Shown: piece by piece, positions 1 to 6,386 of the stretch | Numbering within the stretch: the first letter of the stretch is position 1 | Layout of the letters: each line of letters opens with the position of its first letter | NCBI GenBank assembly: GCA_030147335.1 | Contig: JASKZZ010000114.1 | Span: 1 to 6,871, forward strand | Direction: 5' to 3' | Length of the DNA: 6,871 bases | Origin: Herpetosiphonaceae bacterium | GTDB lineage: Bacteria; Chloroflexota; Chloroflexia; Chloroflexales; Kallotenuaceae | The notes under the pieces: model-generated | What the model saw: the letters and a program-made list of their open reading frames with translations, nothing else | The model's database searches: none | What the model was told of the DNA's origin: nothing | Program-made: the position numbers and the translations under genes

Positions 1-806
1 GAAAACCCGATGAGCCGTTCACGAGTCAGCGTCTCGTGATACACCAACACACCTATCAAAAATTGAAGCGTTGGCGCAATGTATTGCAAAATGCCAAGCG
101 TCGTCAGCGATACCATTCTCGCCCCCGAAGCAAAAAGCAGGAGCGGTACGGCGGTTGCAACGCCGGAGCAGACGAGGAGTAGGGTGCTGCTCAGGTCGGT
201 GTGTCCGAACGCGCCAAGATTGCCGATTTCTCGATACACCAAGTAGCTAAACGCGGGCAAAAACAACAAGATTGTTTCCAGTGTCAGCCCTTCCAGCGAA
301 TTGAGCCGAGCTGTTTTTCGCAGCAGCCCATACAACCCAAACGATCCAGCTAGTGTTAATGCAATCCATGGCAGCGCTCCATAGGTTACCGACAAGAACA
401 GGACGCCACCCAAGGCAAGCAAGATTGCTACAGCCTGCCACATTCGCAGCCGTTCCTGCAAAAATAAGAAGCCAAGGAGCACATTAACCAGTGGGTTGAT
501 GAAGTATCCCAGGCTGGCTTCGACGACAAAGTTCTTGTTCACGGCCCAGATATAGAGGTACCAATTAACGCTCAACAGCAGTGCGCTCGAAATGAACCTC
601 AGCAGCACGCGCCAGTCGCGCCAAATGCCGGATAGCCATCGCCAGTGTTGTTGAAGAGCCAGCAACAGCAGCACTACCAATAACGACCATACCATCCGAT
701 GCGCTAAAATTTCAAGGGCTGGAACGTGCTGCAACGCTTTCCAGTATAAGGGCAGCAATCCCCAGCAAATGTATGCTGTCGCCGCATAAAGAACGCCTTT
801 ATTCAT
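1..806 (-). CDS. rarD: RarD-type EamA/DMT superfamily membrane transporter (3' end cut by window edge)
   Basis: Translating the reverse strand from the ATG at 806-804 gives 268 residues with no stop before the window edge. E. coli RarD is 296 aa, so about 30 residues are probably missing. Family landmarks are clear: 'AYICWGLLPLYWKAL' (11-25), 'EILAHRMVWS' (32-41), 'NWYLYIWAVN' (81-90), the hallmark 'EASLGYFINPLVNVLLG' (96-112) with 'QERL' after it, 'YGLLRK' (159-164), and 'LGILQYIAPTLQFL' (237-250). The protein is almost entirely hydrophobic helices; about eight of the ten expected for a DMT carrier are visible in the inner membrane. RarD proteins are predicted exporters of unknown substrate; the E. 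coli name comes from a chloramphenicol-sensitivity annotation. The start is the first in-frame ATG at the beginning of the conserved region. Its Shine-Dalgarno is poor (GGAG 14 bases upstream at 821-824). It is transcribed divergently from the histidine kinase. The family call is near certain; the substrate is unknown. Confidence 0.95.
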   Translation of the reverse strand, partial: MNKGVLYAATAYICWGLLPLYWKALQHVPALEILAHRMVWSLLVVLLLLALQQHWRWLSGIWRDWRVLLRFISSALLLSVNWYLYIWAVNKNFVVEASLGYFINPLVNVLLGFLFLQERLRMWQAVAILLALGGVLFLSVTYGALPWIALTLAGSFGLYGLLRKTARLNSLEGLTLETILLFLPAFSYLVYREIGNLGAFGHTDLSSTLLLVCSGVATAVPLLLFASGARMVSLTTLGILQYIAPTLQFLIGVLVYHETLTRERLIGF

Positions 807-890
807 AGGTTGCCTGATAACTCCAATTGATTCACGCGCTTTTCTTGTCGCGGCACCAAATAACTTTTGTCGTCGCTTTTCAATTTTGGC

Positions 891-899
891 ATTCTAGCA
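891..899 (-). promoter_or_regulatory. Extended -10 promoter for rarD
   Basis: Read on the minus strand, TGC is followed directly by TAGAAT, five of six matches to TATAAT with an extended -10 TG. No good -35 lies 16-18 bases upstream. The start point would fall near 884, giving a 5' leader of roughly 78 bases before the rarD ATG. Sequence match only. Confidence 0.5.
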
Positions 900-1095
900 C
901 TTGCTGATCATCATGAAGCCGCAATACACACGTACAATACGTCCATATCAGATTTGTCCGGAGGAAATGTACCTTGTTCTTCAATAACATAGCCGTTGGG
1001 ATACGTTGCTCGTTTCCGAAGGTATGAGCATTTTGCGTAATGCCAGGTCCTGGGTAAGATCATTACAGTTGGTCATAGCAATTTATGAGATTGAT

Positions 1096-1104
1096 TGGTA
1101 CACT
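1096..1104 (+). promoter_or_regulatory. Weak candidate promoter for the kinase/regulator operon
   Basis: TGG followed by TACACT resembles an extended -10 with four of six matches to TATAAT and no clear -35. It would give a leader of about 130 bases before the kinase GTG. A rival -10-like TATATA lies at 1198-1203, also without a convincing -35. Neither is decisive. Confidence 0.25.
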
Positions 1105-1227
1105 ACAAACACAATTTGCCCAAATACATCAATCCACTCGGCTAACATCCCGCCGTTACAGCCGACAATTCCAAATCCACTCCCGCACACGACGCACTAT
1201 ATAGCCTTAATCGGCGCCGGCGTATCG

Positions 1228-1233
1228 AAGGAG
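1228..1233 (+). promoter_or_regulatory. Ribosome binding site fixing the GTG start of the kinase
   Basis: AAGGAG lies 8 bases before GTG 1242-1244. The same frame stays open upstream to a TAA at 1143-1145 but holds no ATG, GTG or TTG, so this GTG is the first possible start and has an excellent Shine-Dalgarno. Confidence 0.85.
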
Positions 1234-1241
1234 CCGAAGAC

Positions 1242-3224
1242 GTGCTTTCGTATGGTAAAACCCGTTTGCTCGACCAGTTCGATCCGCGCCGCAGCCTTCG
1301 TGTTCGTCTGGGTCTCACCGTTGGTAGCACAACTTTTATAATGGCCTTGCTTATCAGCTACTTTATCGGTGATGTTTCGCGACAGCGGCTTCAAGCGGAT
1401 AAGGGCCAGGCTTTGTCTGAGCTAGCATATCAGATGGTCGATAAGCTTGACCGGGGTATGTTTGAGCGTTACCGTGATATTCAAATTTTGGCGACGCTTG
1501 ATGTTGTGCGCGATCCCGAATATTCCCCTAGTAATCAGCAGGTTGTTCTTGAAAAGCTCCAAAGCACCTACCCGGATTATGCCTGGATTGGTTTCGCTGA
1601 TACGCAGGGAATTGTTCAAAGTAGTACCAGGAGTTTGCTGCAAGGGCAATCCGTAGAACAGCGCCCATGGTTTATCAACGCGCGAACACAGCCATTCGTC
1701 GGTGATGTGCATGAGGCTAAACTGCTCGCAAAATTGCTGCCTACCGATGCCAATGGGCAGCCGCTTCGGTTTGTAGATGTAGCTATGCCAGTGCATGGGG
1801 TTGACGGCGCTCTGCGCGGTGTGCTAGGCGCGCATCTTAGTTGGACATGGGCACAAGAGGTTGAGCGCTCGTTGCTTGCGCCGATTGAGCAACGGCAACA
1901 AGTTGAGATTCTGGTTCTGGATCGTGATGGCGTTGTGCTGTTGGGTCCACAACCACTTCAAGCCCAGCAGCTAACGTTGCCCACGCTTAACCTCAATGCG
2001 GCCTCGACTGGAGCCATCAGTACTGAGCGCTGGCCTGATGGTAATACCTATCTGACCAGTGTTTGGCGCAGTCAGGGCTATCGAACCTATCCTGGCCTAA
2101 GCTGGACTATCCTGGTTCGACAACCGACGGATGTCGCATTTGCACCGGCGCGTGAGCTACAAATGCAGTTTCTGCGTTGGGGTACCCTGTCTGGTGTGTT
2201 ATTTGGTGTCTTAGCGTGGTTGCTGGCTGGTCGGATTGTACGTCCCGTTCGTCAAATGTCAGTGGCGGCAAATCGTATTAGCCAGGGCGGCACGGATCGA
2301 TTAATTCCACGTTTTAGCGGCAATGATGAGATCGTGCAGCTTTCCACATCATTGAATACATTGGTTACTACGCTCACCGAGCAGGAACAGGCGCTGCGAG
2401 TAGCAAATACCCAACTGCTGGCCGAGCTTGAAGAGCGCCGACAAGCCGAGGCGGAGCGTGATCGGCTGTACCGCGAGGCGCAAGACGCGATCAAGGCGCG
2501 CGATGAGTTTTTGTCGGTAGCGGCGCACGAGCTTAAGACGCCAATAACTAATTTGCTCGGATTCTCGCAGCTAATGTTACGGCAGTTGGGTAAAGGCGGA
2601 GCACCCGATCCCCAGCGACTCCAGCGCTCATTAACTGCAATCGATCTCCAATCAAAGAAATTGGCTCATCTTGTCAGTCAGCTGCTGGATATTTCACGGA
2701 TTGAAGCTGGTCGGTTAGTGCTAAATCAAGAGTCGGTAGATGTTGCAGCATTGGTTGAAGGAGTGGTTGCCGCGCAACAAGCGAGTACGCAGAAACATTC
2801 GCTCATCGTGCGTACAGTGCCGACGACAGCGTGTGTTGACCCGCTCCGGCTGGAACAGGTGCTGACCAACCTGTTGGATAACGCCATCAAATACAGTCCG
2901 GATGGTGGTCCAATCACAGTTAGCTTACAAATGTCGGCGGATACGATACAGATTTCTGTGTGTGATCAGGGTCTCGGTATTGCTGCTGAGCATCGACCGC
3001 ATATTTTCGACCGGTTTTTTCAAGCCCATGCTAAGGGATACTATGGCGGTATGGGTCTCGGCCTGTATATTAGCCGTCAAATCGTTGAGTTGCATGGCGG
3101 CCAACTTGAGGTTAACTTTCCCTCGCTTGGCGGTACTGAGTTTGTAATCACCCTCCCCACTAACACTGCCGTAGTACATCAAGGAGAGACCTATGAACCA
3201 CACACCACGCATTCTGTTCGTTGA
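1242..3224 (+). CDS. Membrane sensor histidine kinase (dCache-HAMP-HisKA-HATPase)
   Basis: 660 aa, GTG start. Order: short basic cytoplasmic N-terminus; TM1 about 25-43; a large extracytoplasmic sensor about 50-305 of double-Cache type ('YPDYAWIGFADTQG' 110-123, 'RPWF' 141-144, 'GVLGAHLSW' 193-201, second lobe 'VEILVLDRDG' 221-230); TM2 about 312-331; HAMP about 330-380; a charged coiled coil about 378-425. The HisKA H-box 'AAHELKTP' has phosphoacceptor His429, and the HATPase_c domain is complete: N box 'NLLDNAIKYSP' (543-553), G1 'DQGLGIA' (575-581), F box 'FDRFF' (589-593) and G2 'GGMGLGL' (602-608). It should autophosphorylate His429 in response to an external ligand and pass phosphate to the regulator encoded directly downstream, which it overlaps by 32 bases. 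The last ~11 residues are read from DNA that also encodes the start of that regulator. The ligand cannot be read from sequence. No lesions are seen, so it is likely functional. Confidence 0.96.
   Translation: MLSYGKTRLLDQFDPRRSLRVRLGLTVGSTTFIMALLISYFIGDVSRQRLQADKGQALSELAYQMVDKLDRGMFERYRDIQILATLDVVRDPEYSPSNQQVVLEKLQSTYPDYAWIGFADTQGIVQSSTRSLLQGQSVEQRPWFINARTQPFVGDVHEAKLLAKLLPTDANGQPLRFVDVAMPVHGVDGALRGVLGAHLSWTWAQEVERSLLAPIEQRQQVEILVLDRDGVVLLGPQPLQAQQLTLPTLNLNAASTGAISTERWPDGNTYLTSVWRSQGYRTYPGLSWTILVRQPTDVAFAPARELQMQFLRWGTLSGVLFGVLAWLLAGRIVRPVRQMSVAANRISQGGTDRLIPRFSGNDEIVQLSTSLNTLVTTLTEQEQALRVANTQLLAELEERRQAEAERDRLYREAQDAIKARDEFLSVAAHELKTPITNLLGFSQLMLRQLGKGGAPDPQRLQRSLTAIDLQSKKLAHLVSQLLDISRIEAGRLVLNQESVDVAALVEGVVAAQQASTQKHSLIVRTVPTTACVDPLRLEQVLTNLLDNAIKYSPDGGPITVSLQMSADTIQISVCDQGLGIAAEHRPHIFDRFFQAHAKGYYGGMGLGLYISRQIVELHGGQLEVNFPSLGGTEFVITLPTNTAVVHQGETYEPHTTHSVR
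3181..3186 (+). promoter_or_regulatory. Ribosome binding site for the response regulator, inside the kinase gene
   Basis: AAGGAG sits 6 bases before the ATG at 3193, within the last 15 codons of the kinase. Ribosomes finishing the kinase pass over this site, which suggests translational coupling of the two proteins. Confidence 0.8.
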
Positions 3225-3561
3225 CGATGACGATGGCATTCGTCAATTTGTTAGCATGGCGCTGGAAGATGAAGGGTACGAAGTGGTTACTGCCGTGGAT
3301 GGAATGGCGGCACTGCTACTGCTTCAACAGCAACCACCTCAGCTCATTTTGACGGATATGCGCATGCCCGGAATGGATGGATGGGCATTTGTGCGGCACT
3401 ACCGTCAAACTGCCAAGCCACACGTACCGGTGATTGTTGTGACAGCGGCGCGTGATGCCGCTGTGTCAGCCAGCGAAGTGAGCGCGGACGGCTACCTGAG
3501 CAAGCCGTTCCATCTCGACGACCTGCTGGCGCTTGTTGAGTCTTACGCTCCCCACCAATAA
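3193..3561 (+). CDS. Single-domain response regulator (CheY-like receiver)
   Basis: 122 aa, a lone receiver (REC) domain with no output domain. The acidic pocket 'DDDD' (11-14), phosphoacceptor Asp55 in 'LILTDMRMPGMDG' (51-63), switch Thr84 in 'VIVVTAA' (80-86) and Lys104 in 'YLSKPF' (101-106) are all present, so the receiver should be competent for phosphorylation. The ATG at 3193 is chosen for its AAGGAG 6 bases upstream and because 'RILFVDDDDG' begins at residue 6, as expected. It overlaps the kinase gene and is almost certainly its partner. Without an output domain it must act by protein-protein contact or as an intermediate in a phosphorelay; the target is not in the window. It ends 3 bases before the stop of the convergent thrC, with no terminator between them. 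Confidence 0.95.
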   Translation: MNHTPRILFVDDDDGIRQFVSMALEDEGYEVVTAVDGMAALLLLQQQPPQLILTDMRMPGMDGWAFVRHYRQTAKPHVPVIVVTAARDAAVSASEVSADGYLSKPFHLDDLLALVESYAPHQ

Positions 3562-3564
3562 CGC

Positions 3565-4608
3565 TTACCAGCCTAGCGCGCGCTCAATCGCATCCATCGA
3601 CGCTGCTACAGGTACCGGCACTGCAAATTGCTCAACGGCTAGTCCAGGGTCTTTTAATCCATGGCCGGTTAGCACTGCAACGTATTGTGCGTCCGGCTCG
3701 GCCTTGCCTTGTTGTATCATCTTGCGCAGCCCTGCCACGCCTGCTGCCGAGGCCGGTTCGCAGAAAACACCTTCACAACGAGCAAGATCCCTCCACGCTG
3801 CCACAATTTCGTCATCACTGACGCAGTCAATGCAACCACCGGATTCATCGCGAGCGCTGAGGGCATAACACCAGCTGGCAGGATTACCAATGTTGATAGC
3901 TGTCGCCAACGTATGCGGCTTATCAAACGCGCGGTTTTGGACGATTGGGCTGGCTCCTTCCGCTTGAAAGCCAAGCATTTTAGGCAGGTGTGTTGTCTTG
4001 CCACGCTCATGGTAGCGGCGAAATCCAAGCCAATAAGCAGTGATGTTACCGGCATTACCGACAGGCAAGCACAGCGCGTCAGGCGCGTCGCCCAGCACAT
4101 CCACGATCTCGTAGGCTGCTGTGGTCTGGCCCTCGATTCGGTATTGGTTGACAGAGTTAACAACCGTGATCGGGTGGTTCTGGCCCATGACACGCACAAT
4201 TTCCAGCGCATCATCGAAATTGCCCTCAATCGCGATCAGCTTCGCGCCATACATTAATGCCTGCGCGAGCTTGCCCAGCGCGATTTTACCAGATGGCACA
4301 ATCACAACTGCTTGTAGTCCCGCACGGGCTGCGTAGGCCGCCGCTGCCGCAGACGTATTGCCGGTGGAGGCACACACAACACTTCGTGCTCCTTCCTCAA
4401 TCGCTTTGGCAATCGCCATCACCATGCCACGATCTTTGAACGAGCCGGTTGGATTCATGCCTTCAAACTTGAGCAGCAGTTCGCGCACGCCAACTTCGCG
4501 TGCCAAACGCGGCGCTGCTATTAATGGTGTATTGCCTTCCGCCAGTGAAATCAGCGGTGTTGCTTCGGTAATTGGTAAAAGATCACGGTAGCGTTCCAGC
4601 AGCGACAT
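3565..4608 (-). CDS. thrC: Threonine synthase
   Basis: 347 aa, close to the ~350 aa of the short (Bacillus-type) threonine synthases. It converts O-phospho-L-homoserine to L-threonine and phosphate with pyridoxal phosphate, the last step of threonine synthesis, in the cytoplasm. Fold-type II PLP landmarks: 'EGNTPL' (24-29), 'KFEGMNPTGSFKDRGM' (47-62) with the Schiff-base Lys58, 'ASTGNTSAA' (80-88), the phosphate-cradle loop 'PVGNAGNI' (182-189), 'CEPASAAGVAGL' (283-294) and 'TGHGLKD' (314-320). The start is placed at the ATG 4608-4606, which has GGAG 6 bases upstream and begins 'MSLLERYRDLLP'. The frame stays open to an ATG at 4743, but that stretch contains the likely promoter and does not resemble the family. 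No other hom/thr gene is adjacent, so thrC is isolated here. The reading frame is intact. Confidence 0.96.
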   Translation of the reverse strand: MSLLERYRDLLPITEATPLISLAEGNTPLIAAPRLAREVGVRELLLKFEGMNPTGSFKDRGMVMAIAKAIEEGARSVVCASTGNTSAAAAAYAARAGLQAVVIVPSGKIALGKLAQALMYGAKLIAIEGNFDDALEIVRVMGQNHPITVVNSVNQYRIEGQTTAAYEIVDVLGDAPDALCLPVGNAGNITAYWLGFRRYHERGKTTHLPKMLGFQAEGASPIVQNRAFDKPHTLATAINIGNPASWCYALSARDESGGCIDCVSDDEIVAAWRDLARCEGVFCEPASAAGVAGLRKMIQQGKAEPDAQYVAVLTGHGLKDPGLAVEQFAVPVPVAASMDAIERALGW

Positions 4609-4614
4609 ATGATG

Positions 4615-4618
4615 CTCC
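4615..4618 (-). promoter_or_regulatory. Ribosome binding site deciding the thrC start
   Basis: GGAG on the minus strand lies 6 bases before the ATG at 4608-4606. It supports the 347-residue form over the 392-residue frame that opens at 4743. Confidence 0.75.
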
Positions 4619-4659
4619 GAGTGGATAGGCGCAGCATCGCGCAAAAATGAGGTTTCGGC

Positions 4660-4668
4660 ATTGTAGCA
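4660..4668 (-). promoter_or_regulatory. Extended -10 promoter for thrC
   Basis: On the minus strand TGC is followed by TACAAT, five of six matches to TATAAT plus the extended -10 TG. The -35 region is poor. Predicted start near 4653, giving a leader of about 45 bases containing the GGAG site. No T-box or threonine attenuator was recognised in so short a leader. Confidence 0.55.
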
Positions 4669-4824
4669 TATCAGATACTTGATTGGGCTACGAACGACCT
4701 CGCTGTGTAAATCTGCTGCTTGCTGCGGCATCCACAACAGCAAAAAAGATACTTATGCGGCTGCAGGTCAGATGTTCTTAAAAAAGCAGGACCTATGGTT
4801 ATTTTGGCTGGGACTACATATCTA

Positions 4825-4853
4825 TTGAGGGTAGTAGGCGTTTGTCATAATGT
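4825..4853 (+). promoter_or_regulatory. Candidate promoter for the pilin gene
   Basis: Two overlapping readings are possible. TTGAGG (4825-4830), a 17-base spacer and TAATGT (4848-4853) form a conventional pair. Alternatively TGT plus CATAAT (4843-4851) is an extended -10 with five of six matches. Either gives a 5' leader of about 30-35 bases before the ATG at 4893. The exact start is undecided. Confidence 0.45.
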
Positions 4854-4892
4854 AATGCTATAGCAGTTGTTTGCTTTGTTTGAGAGGTTCGT

Positions 4893-5204
4893 ATGCACTT
4901 GTTTTATTCTTTGGTTCTGATGGTCGCAAGGATCTGCCGCGGTTGGTGGCAACTTCTTGCTGAGACGGTCCAACCCCGGCGACGACAAGCCGCACAAGGG
5001 TTGGTAGAGTACGCGCTGATTTTGGTGTTGATCGCTGTTGTAGTGATTGGCAGCATTACAACAGTAGGTCGTCGGGTAAGTTCTGTGTATCAAGAGGTCA
5101 ATTGTGGCTTGGCAGGTGCGCAAGGAGCTGCCTGTACAGCGACTACACCACCGCCGTGTTCCACAGCGGGTTCAAGCTCGACGTGCCCTCCTGGACACAA
5201 CTAA
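4893..5204 (+). CDS. Flp/Fap-type (Tad) pilin-like protein with Cys-rich tail
   Basis: 103 aa. The core 'QGLVEYALILVLIAVVVIGSITTVG' (35-59) is the Flp pilin signature: Glu39-Tyr40 in the Glu+5/Tyr+6 places followed by a hydrophobic helix. Prepilin peptidase would then cut after Ala34, leaving a basic leader ending 'PRRRQAA'; the usual -1 residue is Gly. The leader is odd in having its own hydrophobic stretch at residues 3-13. Mature residues 60-103 are unlike a minimal Flp pilin: Cys71, Cys81, Cys89 and Cys98 in a Thr/Ser/Pro-rich tail. AGAGG at 4883-4887, 5 bases before the ATG, supports the start; Met10 is an alternative with a weak site. Flp pilins form Tad pili used in adhesion, but no tad, cpa or prepilin peptidase gene is nearby, so this is an orphan that may use machinery encoded elsewhere. 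A strong terminator follows 14 bases after the stop. The family call is good; the role is inferred. Confidence 0.85.
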   Translation: MHLFYSLVLMVARICRGWWQLLAETVQPRRRQAAQGLVEYALILVLIAVVVIGSITTVGRRVSSVYQEVNCGLAGAQGAACTATTPPPCSTAGSSSTCPPGHN

Positions 5205-5218
5205 TACCGACGGGAAAC

Positions 5219-5263
5219 GTTAACAAAAAGGCTGCGGCTTTATGCCGCAGCCTTTTTGTTAAC
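5219..5263. terminator. Bidirectional intrinsic terminator between pilin gene and ruvB
   Basis: A perfect 20-bp inverted repeat (arms 5219-5238 and 5244-5263) surrounds a 5-base TTTAT loop. The core is a 9-bp GC-rich stem, GGCTGCGGC/GCCGCAGCC, and each strand has TTTTTGTT immediately after it, so it can stop transcripts from both convergent genes. It begins 14 bases after the pilin stop and lies 49 bases beyond the ruvB stop. Confidence 0.95.
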
Positions 5264-5312
5264 CCTTATAACAAGTTCAACAATATAACCCTCTACCAAA
5301 TCCCAAGCGCTG

Positions 5313-6350
5313 CTAAAACAGCGTGCCTTGAATATCCTCCGGTATTGTGCGATCGCGGTAGGAGATGCCAAGATGTTCATAAGCCCGGCGTGTAGCGATG
5401 CGACCACGCGGCGTCCGCTGAATAAAGCCGAGCTGGAGCAGGTATGGCTCGTACACATCTTCGACCGCATCGACCTCTTCGGCGGTTGCCGCTGCCAACG
5501 TTGATAAGCCGACGGGACCGCCGCCGAACAAATCAATAATTGCATGAAGCACGCGACGGTCGTTTGGATCGAGGCCCAGCTGATCAACTTCAAGCCGTTC
5601 CAGCGCACCCTGGGCCACATCAAGGGTAATGTGGTTATTTGCCGTAACCTGTGCAAAATCACGTACTCGCTTCAGGATGCGGTTTGCAATACGTGGCGTA
5701 CCTCGGGCGCGTCGTGCAAGCTCTACCGATGCGTCGTCGTCGAGTGTCGTGCCAAGAATGCTGGCGGTGCGCCGAATAATCTGCTCCATCGCCTCGACTG
5801 AGTAAAACTCAAGCCGATGTACCGAGCCGAAGCGGTCGCGAAGTGGCGACGTGAGCAGGGCTACTCGCGTTGTAGCGCCGACAACGGTGAACTTCGGTAG
5901 CTTCAAGCGCAGTGAGCGAGCGCTCGGCCCTTTGCCGACCACAATATCAAGCGCGAAATCTTCCATCGCCGGGTACAACACTTCTTCCACAGCGCGATTA
6001 AGCCGATGCACCTCATCAATAAATAAAATATCGTCTTTTTTGAGATTTGTGAGAATCGCGGCAAGATCACCGGCGCGTTCAATCGCTGGGCCAGATGTGA
6101 TACGAACGTTGACGCCCATTTCATTGGCAACAATCTGGCAAAGCGTGGTCTTACCGAGACCGGGCGGCCCGTAAAACAAAATATGATCCAGCGGCTCGGC
6201 GCGTGCTTGCGCGGCAGCAATGCTGATCTTAAGGTTTTCTACAACTTTTTCTTGCCCAATGTATTCGGAGAGTCGCTTGGGGCGCAGGCTTTTTTCAGCC
6301 GCTACGTCCTCTTCTCGATTTTTGGGACTTACCAAGCGCTCGTCATCCAT
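5313..6350 (-). CDS. ruvB: Holliday junction branch migration helicase RuvB
   Basis: 345 aa, normal length for RuvB. It is the hexameric AAA+ motor that, with RuvA, drives branch migration of Holliday junctions in recombinational repair in the cytoplasm. Motifs in order: 'LRPKRLSEYIGQEKV' (22-36), Walker A 'GPPGLGKT' (61-68), Walker B 'LFIDEVH' (109-115), sensor 1 'GATT' (158-161), arginine-finger region 'SPLRDRFG' (168-175), sensor 2 'RGTPRIANR' (216-224), and the C-terminal winged helix including 'FGGGPVGLSTLA' (275-286) and 'LGFIQRTPRGR' (307-317). The ATG at 6350-6348 starts 'MDDERLVSP', typical of the family, with GGAG 9 bases upstream. ruvA and ruvC are not adjacent. The leader is only about 18 bases from a strong extended -10, with a possible LexA-like site above it. 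The gene is intact. Confidence 0.97.
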   Translation of the reverse strand: MDDERLVSPKNREEDVAAEKSLRPKRLSEYIGQEKVVENLKISIAAAQARAEPLDHILFYGPPGLGKTTLCQIVANEMGVNVRITSGPAIERAGDLAAILTNLKKDDILFIDEVHRLNRAVEEVLYPAMEDFALDIVVGKGPSARSLRLKLPKFTVVGATTRVALLTSPLRDRFGSVHRLEFYSVEAMEQIIRRTASILGTTLDDDASVELARRARGTPRIANRILKRVRDFAQVTANNHITLDVAQGALERLEVDQLGLDPNDRRVLHAIIDLFGGGPVGLSTLAAATAEEVDAVEDVYEPYLLQLGFIQRTPRGRIATRRAYEHLGISYRDRTIPEDIQGTLF

Positions 6351-6375
6351 ACCGCATCGCTCCAGTTAGGGCGCT

Positions 6376-6384
6376 ATTATACCA
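6376..6384 (-). promoter_or_regulatory. Strong extended -10 promoter for ruvB
   Basis: On the minus strand TGG is followed by a perfect TATAAT. The -35 region is weak (CCTGCG at a 17-base spacing). The start would lie near 6369, about 18 bases before the ATG, leaving just room for the GGAG site at 6360-6363. Confidence 0.65.
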
Positions 6385-6386
6385 CG

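Larger units (their letters stand above)
807..1241. other. Divergent intergenic region between rarD and the histidine kinase (435 bp)
   Basis: No convincing gene is present. Frames open on either strand here run into the kinase gene out of frame and have no recognisable protein features. Contents seen: the rarD extended -10 (891-899); a short inverted repeat ACGTA-CAA-TACGT at 930-942; an SD-like GGAGG at 960-964, only 2 bases before an ATG that opens a six-codon frame ending at TAA; a weak extended -10 (1096-1104); a TATATA at 1198-1203; and the kinase ribosome binding site (1228-1233). The length would allow regulation of both genes from this region, but no known operator is recognised. Confidence 0.6.

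Noticed and set aside
960..987. GGAGG followed by an ATG and six codons (MYLVLQ, stop), a possible leader peptide
   Set aside because: The spacing from GGAGG to ATG is only 2 bases, the peptide has no attenuator-like codon run, and no alternative hairpins were recognised downstream.
1006..1341. Plus-strand open frame of 111 codons upstream of and overlapping the kinase start
   Set aside because: It overlaps the well-supported kinase gene in another frame, has no recognisable domain, and its composition looks like translated intergenic DNA.
3685..4257. Long plus-strand frame (190 codons) opposite thrC
   Set aside because: It is antisense to a clear threonine synthase with intact catalytic motifs, and its translation has no recognisable features.
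4609..4743. N-terminal extension of threonine synthase by 45 residues
   Set aside because: The extension would contain the likely thrC promoter, has no family resemblance, and the internal ATG has a well-spaced GGAG.
4674..4755. Direct repeat AGATACTT occurring twice in the thrC/pilin intergenic region
   Set aside because: Eight bases, two copies, about 75 bases apart and with unrelated flanks; consistent with chance.
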